A program made the position numbers and the translations under genes. From Puniceicoccales bacterium (lineage in GTDB: Bacteria; Verrucomicrobiota; Verrucomicrobiia; Opitutales; LL51): 10,243 nucleotides of DNA. This document shows positions 6,551 to 10,243 of the stretch, piece by piece. Location: assembly GCA_031259665.1 (NCBI GenBank), contig JAIRLD010000068.1:1-10243 (forward strand). Reading direction: 5' to 3'. The notes under the pieces were generated by a model, which did no database searches, was not told where the DNA came from, and worked only from the letters and a program-made list of their open reading frames with translations. Each line of letters opens with the position of its first letter. Position 1 is the stretch's first letter.

Positions 6551-6805
6551 TATCAAGCCTATCATCGCATGCCCTTCCTGAACCTTAACAAATATTCCGA
6601 AGCCATCGAAGCTCTTTAAAACTAAGTTGTAAGTAATTGCTATTCGAGTTGATGATTTTTTCAAAAATATAAAAAATTTTCTTGACAACCATCCATTGAT
6701 CTGCGTGTATACTCTCCATTATGAATAAAAAACAAATAATTAATAAAGGAAAAAAGTCAATTGCTTCAATTGCTTTTTTGGGTTTATCACTGAACTTACA
6801 TGGGG
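6551..6805 (+). repeat. Promoter/signal cassette, copy 1
   Basis: This stretch of about 255 bp recurs at 8557-8813 with about seven base changes and a 2-nt difference in a T-run. It covers 170 nt of upstream sequence, the promoter, the start codon and the first 28 codons of the kinase-like genes. Similarity drops sharply at both edges. Confidence 0.92.
6664..6713 (+). promoter_or_regulatory. Promoter of kinase-like gene copy 1 with A/T-rich upstream tract
   Basis: TTGACA lies at 6682-6687. The -10 is either TGTATA (6706-6711, 18-nt spacing) or TATACT (6708-6713, 20-nt spacing). An A/T-only tract (6663-6680) sits directly upstream, as in UP elements. Only 7 nt separate TATACT from the ATG at 6721, so transcription would start at or next to the A of the start codon. 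No Shine-Dalgarno site exists upstream. Confidence 0.65.
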
Positions 6806-8448
6806 AGGTCCTCAGTTCCCAAGTCCCCCCGGAGTGTCTTCTTCCGCGTCAAATCGCTCAGAACAAGGAAGAATTTAATTTTTTGTGGGCCGTTTTGGGT
6901 TTACCATTATCATCACCGTCTTTTGGCGAGGAAGGTATATTGGTTGAATTAAATACAGAGTCGCGTATCGGCGAAGGAAGTTTCAGTAGAGTTATAGGAG
7001 GTAGAGTTATAGGAGGCGCGTTTGGCGATATAGATATCGTCGATAAAATACCATGCGAGGGAAAAAAGGAATATTTAATAAAGGAATGTTCTAATAACCT
7101 TAAACTTTTGGAATCCATAACAAATGTATTTAGAGCAAGTAAGAGCGCACTGGAGCAGGTTCCAGTAGAACTTGATGCAATGGCAGCTAAGGTGGGAGAA
7201 CTTAGGAGAGATTTGGGAGAAGATGCGTTGGAAAGATTTGTGGAAGCTCGGAAAGCAGCTAGGTTGGAAGAACTTAGGTACAGTCAGGAAGAGCTTACGG
7301 GAAATCCGGAAGTTATAAGTGATCAAGAAATAGCTATATTGGAAGAACTTATGGGAGGTTTGGAAGCAGCTATATTGGAAGAATTTATAAAAGATCCAGA
7401 AGAGTATAGGCGAGTTCGGATCGCAAATGCTAAGATTCAACAAAGAACCTGGGAGGGAATGAAATCTCTTATATGTTCCTTCGGAGTAATAGAAAACGAA
7501 CATCTTTTACAAAGAATGGCGATGGGTTTCAATCTTTTCAATGCGGTTGTACGTGGACATGAATTTGAATGTGAATCCTATCTCAATGGCTATCCTCGCA
7601 GTCGCCACGAAGCCATACGGCGCGCATCGGATTTCTTTTACACGCTTGCTACTTTACACGACTTGGGTTACATTTTCGTTGACATAAGCTCTGCAAACAT
7701 CATCCTCGAAAATGCTGGCCCGGAAGTCCCCTTTGAGGATGTCAATTGGATCAGTGAACCTTTCACACGTTATCCTTGCCGTCTGATCGATTTTGGGACG
7801 TTAACAGAGATCGGAGGGCGTATCCCAAATTACATGTTATTTCAATCTCCCGAAAAATTACCTCCGGAATATCACTATGCGTGGAAAGTTGTGCCTAAGA
7901 TTGAAGCCAAAGATGAAGAAATTGAAAGAGTCGTATCCCAAATGAAAGCTATAGAATTCAGGGGAGATTGCGGTGACATTGTACGTGACTCTCCAGTCCT
8001 AAAGACTATTTTTCATTGTGTGCTACGTCCACTCACCTTTGGTTTCCTGCAAGTACCCACGGATGAGAGGATGGCGGAACTTGTAGAGGAATACGTAGAA
8101 CTCAATGCACAAAAAGAAAGACTCGAACAAGAAAAAGAAAATTTATACAGGAAACAGACAGACCGCATGCCACCTGCACATCCCTCCTATGACATCCATC
8201 AATCTGTCCCTGTCCTGGAAATCATGTTGTTTGGACAATCGAGAGTCGAAGGACATCGGCTGTTCAGCAACGAACTAGAAATAGTGATGAGGAACATGTA
8301 TAATGCTACAGGGAAAATATACCCACCTGAAATCCTTGCGAGAATCTCCGAGATCATCGAAGCAATGCGCAATCCCGATCCCAGACTACGCCCTTCCGCA
8401 ATGAATGTCGCTGATGCATTGCGTGAAATAGCGAACAGTGAATGGTAA
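6721..8448 (+). CDS. Exported protein-kinase-like protein, copy 1
   Basis: The 575-aa product begins with a signal-like N-terminus: Lys-rich residues 3-12, then a hydrophobic stretch SIASIAFLGLSLNL, with possible cleavage after Gly28. A divergent Ser/Thr-kinase fold follows: Gly-rich loop IGEGSFS (83-89), candidate ATP-binding Lys121 (YLIKE), catalytic-loop equivalent VDISSANIIL with Asp321 and Asn326, intact metal-binding DFG (357-359), SPE (376-378) in place of APE, and NPDPRLRPSA (551-560), matching the conserved Arg of the last kinase subdomain. The HRD His-Arg is missing, and the usual Lys two residues after the catalytic Asp is Ser. A 15-bp duplication adds five residues at the Gly loop. 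About 92 residues (141-235) are extra relative to copy 2. Residues 452-478 look coiled-coil. Export through Sec or through the T3SS is an inference, as is any host target. Confidence 0.75.
   Translation: MNKKQIINKGKKSIASIAFLGLSLNLHGEVLSSQVPPECLLPRQIAQNKEEFNFLWAVLGLPLSSPSFGEEGILVELNTESRIGEGSFSRVIGGRVIGGAFGDIDIVDKIPCEGKKEYLIKECSNNLKLLESITNVFRASKSALEQVPVELDAMAAKVGELRRDLGEDALERFVEARKAARLEELRYSQEELTGNPEVISDQEIAILEELMGGLEAAILEEFIKDPEEYRRVRIANAKIQQRTWEGMKSLICSFGVIENEHLLQRMAMGFNLFNAVVRGHEFECESYLNGYPRSRHEAIRRASDFFYTLATLHDLGYIFVDISSANIILENAGPEVPFEDVNWISEPFTRYPCRLIDFGTLTEIGGRIPNYMLFQSPEKLPPEYHYAWKVVPKIEAKDEEIERVVSQMKAIEFRGDCGDIVRDSPVLKTIFHCVLRPLTFGFLQVPTDERMAELVEEYVELNAQKERLEQEKENLYRKQTDRMPPAHPSYDIHQSVPVLEIMLFGQSRVEGHRLFSNELEIVMRNMYNATGKIYPPEILARISEIIEAMRNPDPRLRPSAMNVADALREIANSEW
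6987..7016 (+). repeat. Perfect 15-bp tandem duplication in the kinase Gly-loop region
   Basis: TAGAGTTATAGGAGG occurs twice in a row (6987-7001 and 7002-7016), coding for RVIGG-RVIGG right after the GEGSFS loop. Copy 2 of the gene lacks it. Confidence 0.95.
7332..7383 (+). repeat. 16-bp direct repeat in the copy-1-specific insert
   Basis: AGCTATATTGGAAGAA is found at 7332-7347 and 7368-7383, exactly 12 codons apart. It encodes AILEEL and AILEEF in a helical, Glu/Leu-rich segment. The insert appears to have grown by small in-frame duplications. Confidence 0.85.
7915..8148 (+). repeat. Highly conserved kinase internal tract, copy 1
   Basis: This 234-bp tract (starting within codons for EEIERVVSQMKAIEF) recurs at 9568-9801 with only a handful of differences, while the sequence just before it has diverged strongly. 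The constant offset (1653 nt) shows there is no gap. Confidence 0.9.
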
Positions 8449-8477
8449 ACAAAGTAAAAATCTATCGGAAAATACTA
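8324..8477 (+). repeat. Near-identical 3' tract of the kinase genes, copy 1
   Basis: The 154-bp segment contains the last 41 codons, the stop codon and 29 nt of downstream sequence. It recurs at 9992-10145 with just two base differences. Confidence 0.93.
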
Positions 8478-8517
8478 AAATGAAAGGAACCCCAAAAAGT
8501 TTCTTTCCTTTTTTATT
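8477..8517 (+). terminator. Rho-independent terminator after kinase copy 1
   Basis: Bases 8477-8490 pair with 8499-8512: nine pairs including one G-T, then one mismatch, then four A-T pairs. The loop is CCCAAAAA, and the 3' arm runs into a T-rich tail (TTTTTTATT, 8509-8517). It ends transcription 30-70 nt after the stop codon and before the next promoter. Confidence 0.75.
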
Positions 8518-8556
8518 GAAAAGCCTGATGATTACTTCCGTTTTCCGACCACTCCC

Positions 8557-8813
8557 TATCAAGCCCGCCATCGCATGCCCTTCCTGAACCTTAACAAATA
8601 TTCCGAAGCCATCGAAGCTCTTTAAAACTAAGTTGTAAGTAATTGCTATTCGAGTTGATGATTTTTTTTTAAAAATATAAAAAATTTTCTTGACAACCAT
8701 CCATTGATCTGCGTATATACTCTCTATTATGAATAAAAAACGAATAATTAATAAAGGAAAAAAGTCAATTGCTTCAATTGCTTTTTTGAGTTTATCACTG
8801 AACTTACATGGGG
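8557..8813 (+). repeat. Promoter/signal cassette, copy 2
   Basis: This is the second copy of the cassette at 6551-6805. The largest difference is a run of nine T (8662-8670) where copy 1 has TTTTTTC. The first 28 codons keep the same protein apart from two residues (Q5R, G21S). Confidence 0.92.
8671..8721 (+). promoter_or_regulatory. Promoter of kinase-like gene copy 2 with A/T-rich upstream tract
   Basis: TTGACA lies at 8690-8695. The -10 is either TATATA (8714-8719, 18-nt spacing) or TATACT (8716-8721, 20-nt spacing). The A/T-rich tract upstream is kept. A G-to-A change relative to copy 1 improves the 18-nt-spaced -10. The ATG at 8729 again begins 7 nt after TATACT, so a leaderless transcript is expected. 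Confidence 0.65.
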
Positions 8814-8944
8814 CCATCCAACTACTCAACGAGGAGGATTATATCCCTCTCAATATCGCTCAAAATTATGAGGAATTAGATTTCTTAATTGAGACCTCAG
8901 GTTTTAATCCGGGGGACGATCAAGGGCTAGGCTTTGTGTTGTGA
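8729..8944 (+). CDS. N-terminal fragment of kinase-like protein copy 2 (signal region)
   Basis: The 71-aa frame has the same Lys-rich and hydrophobic start as copy 1, then a short segment with the shared IAQN-x-EE-x-x-FL motif (residues 43-53; copy 1 residues 45-55). It ends in GLGFVL at TGA 8942-8944, just before the point where the Gly-rich loop should begin. The continuation lies in the -1 frame from 8941, overlapping as GTGA. Three readings are possible: the 5' half of a gene broken by a one-base change, a small exported peptide translated ahead of a coupled kinase, or a frameshifting site. No classical slippery heptamer is seen at the junction. Promoter and signal are intact, so the peptide is likely still made. 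Confidence 0.6.
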   Translation: MNKKRIINKGKKSIASIAFLSLSLNLHGAIQLLNEEDYIPLNIAQNYEELDFLIETSGFNPGDDQGLGFVL

Positions 8945-10116
8945 AGTTTGACCATTGTATCGGTAGTGGAGGATACGGCAGCATTTTCGAAGCCATATAT
9001 GGCTATAATGCTCGACGAGTCGTTCTTAAATATGCACACTCGGGAAGCGAAGGAGACTTAGAAGATGAACTTCGTAATTCCTTCTTCCTCTTAAATGGCA
9101 TGTTAAATGAATTCAGGGCAAGTCTTAACCCAGAAAGTCGGATTCGGCCAGAAATATGGGAGGGAATGAAATCTATTGTGTGTTCCCTTTGGAAAACACC
9201 AGATGGCGCTCTTCTCCAAAAACGGATAATGGGCCCCAATCTTCTCGAGGCGATCGAAGATGGAGTAGGACGTCCCTATAACTGTGGTAATCCCGTGGAT
9301 TGCCGCGAAGCCATATGGCGCGCAATGAATTTTTTTTACACGCTCGCTACTGTACACGGGTTGGGATACATTGTCGTTGATCTATCATGTAACAACATCG
9401 TCCTCGATCCAAGTACCAATTTCTCTTGCTGTCTTATCGATTGGAGCCTGTTAACAAGCATCGGGGGTCGTATCCCAGCTTTCATGTTGAGGCCGTCACC
9501 TGCCGAAAAATTTCCTCAGGAATATCAGGATGTACTGGGAAAATTTCTCGCGATCGAAAATAAAGGTGAAGAAATTGAAAGAGTTGTATCCCAAATGAAA
9601 GCTATAGAATTCAAGGGAGATTGCGGTGACACTGTACGTGACTCTCCAGTCCTAAAGACTATTTTTCATTGTGTGCTACGTCCACTCACCTTTGGGTTCC
9701 TGCAAGTACCCACGGATGAGAGGATGGCGAAACTTGTAGAGGAATACGTAGAACTCAATGCACAAAAAGAAAGACTCGAACAAGAAAAAGCAGATTTATA
9801 CGCAGAACTGGAAGCCCTTATACCACCTGCACATCCCTCCTATGACATTTATCTATCTTCCTGTATCCTGCAAGCCATATTGTTTGGAAGCTTGGGACTC
9901 TCGGGACTCCCACATCATGACATTTTGGCACTATTTCAAACGAATAACTTCAAAAATATAGCAGAAACTGCAAAGGCGCAGAAAATGTACTCACCTGAAA
10001 TCCTTGCGAGAATCTCCGAGATCATCGAAGCAATGCGCAATCCCGATCCCGGACTACGCCCTTCCGCAATGGATGTCGCTGATGCATTGCGTGAAATAGC
10101 GAACAGTGAATGGTAA
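8941..10116 (+). CDS. Kinase-like protein copy 2, frame-separated from its signal region
   Basis: Starting at GTG 8941, the 391-aa frame carries the kinase-like core without a signal: Gly loop IGSGGYGSIF (7-16), candidate ATP-binding Lys30 (VVLK), catalytic-loop equivalent VVDLSCNNIVL with Asp147 and Asn152, and DWS (167-169) where DFG is expected. The Asp is kept but the Phe and Gly are changed. After this the protein becomes almost identical to copy 1 from EEIERVVSQMKAIEF onward, then again over its last 40 residues. It lacks copy 1's insert of about 92 residues. AAGGG near 8924 is rather far upstream to act as a ribosome binding site, so expression would depend on re-initiation after the 71-aa frame or on frame repair. 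If translated alone, the product stays in the cytoplasm. It may be a decaying or a non-catalytic paralog. Confidence 0.65.
   Translation: MKFDHCIGSGGYGSIFEAIYGYNARRVVLKYAHSGSEGDLEDELRNSFFLLNGMLNEFRASLNPESRIRPEIWEGMKSIVCSLWKTPDGALLQKRIMGPNLLEAIEDGVGRPYNCGNPVDCREAIWRAMNFFYTLATVHGLGYIVVDLSCNNIVLDPSTNFSCCLIDWSLLTSIGGRIPAFMLRPSPAEKFPQEYQDVLGKFLAIENKGEEIERVVSQMKAIEFKGDCGDTVRDSPVLKTIFHCVLRPLTFGFLQVPTDERMAKLVEEYVELNAQKERLEQEKADLYAELEALIPPAHPSYDIYLSSCILQAILFGSLGLSGLPHHDILALFQTNNFKNIAETAKAQKMYSPEILARISEIIEAMRNPDPGLRPSAMDVADALREIANSEW
9568..9801 (+). repeat. Highly conserved kinase internal tract, copy 2
   Basis: This is the partner of 7915-8148. The changes are few single bases, some of them amino-acid changing (for example EFR to EFK and DIV to DTV). 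Confidence 0.9.
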
Positions 10117-10145
10117 ACAAAGTAAAAATCTATCGGAAAATACTA
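9992..10145 (+). repeat. Near-identical 3' tract of the kinase genes, copy 2
   Basis: This is the partner of 8324-8477. It differs at two positions, changing DPRLRPSAMN to DPGLRPSAMD. Confidence 0.93.
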
Positions 10146-10181
10146 AGAGGAAAGGAACTCCAAAAAGGTTCCTTTCCTCTT
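10145..10181 (+). terminator. Hairpin terminator after kinase copy 2
   Basis: A perfect 14-bp stem (10145-10158 with 10168-10181) encloses a 9-nt loop. The T-tract is short (TTTC), so termination may be weaker than after copy 1, or the hairpin may instead protect the mRNA 3' end. The arms are purine/pyrimidine segregated (AGAGGAAAGGAAC). From 10182 to the end no gene is seen on the + strand. A TTGACA at 10230-10235 might begin another promoter that is cut off by the window. Confidence 0.65.
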
Positions 10182-10243
10182 TCACCGTTCCTTTGCTTTT
10201 ATCTTGCACTTATTCGTTTTCTCCTTCTATTGACACGCAGACC

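Noticed and set aside
6399..6581. 60-codon + frame after the tRNA
   Set aside because: No ribosome binding site or recognisable domain is present, and it runs through one copy of the 52-bp repeat and into the promoter cassette, so it is probably a chance frame.
6503..6688. Minus-strand frame over the promoter cassette, with matching residues in a second frame at 8386-8829
   Set aside because: The peptide similarity follows simply from the duplicated DNA. The two frames have different starts and ends, overlap promoters and the 3' end of the kinase gene, and show no start signal.
10210..10243. Possible convergent minus-strand gene end (11 codons, stop at 10210-10212)
   Set aside because: It is too short to judge, since the window ends here. 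It would fit a shared hairpin between convergent genes but cannot be supported.

Overview
The window carries one end of a type III secretion system (T3SS) operon, a tRNA gene, and two tandem copies of a kinase-like gene. All genes are read from the + strand. The T3SS proteins, mixed base composition and secreted kinase-like paralogs suggest a host-associated bacterium. The protein styles of SctK, SctL, SctO and SctP and the pairing of a T3SS with Ser/Thr-kinase-like proteins recall the PVC group (Chlamydiota or Verrucomicrobiota). No rRNA or marker gene is present, so this placement is a guess.

Region 1 (about 125-6095) is a compact six-gene operon in the order sctJ-sctK-sctL-sctN-sctO-sctP. 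It encodes the inner-membrane ring lipoprotein, the sorting-platform adaptor, the stator, the export ATPase, its central stalk, and the needle-length/substrate-switch protein. Gaps are 2 to 41 nt, and sctL/sctN overlap by 4 nt (ATGA). The usual next gene, sctQ, and the export-gate genes sctRSTU do not follow. Only an orphan Shine-Dalgarno site and an 11-codon frame remain after sctP.

Region 2 (6096-6720) holds a tRNA-Arg (anticodon CCT, CCA encoded) with its own promoter. Next come about 340 nt with no credible gene, which contain an imperfect 52-bp direct repeat and a GC-rich, foldable patch. After that starts the first copy of a cassette of about 255 bp that serves as promoter and signal-peptide region for the kinase genes.

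Region 3 (6551-10181) is a tandem duplication. Each unit has the same promoter with an A/T-rich upstream tract, a -10 so close to the ATG that the mRNA would be leaderless, a near-identical basic-hydrophobic N-terminus, a diverged protein-kinase-like core, a near-identical C-terminal part, and a hairpin terminator. Copy 1 (575 aa) is intact. Copy 2 is split by a -1 frame change at 8941-8944 into a 71-aa and a 391-aa frame that overlap as GTGA. Near-identical ends with a diverged middle suggest gene conversion or modular diversification in a family of exported kinase-like proteins, possibly delivered to a host.
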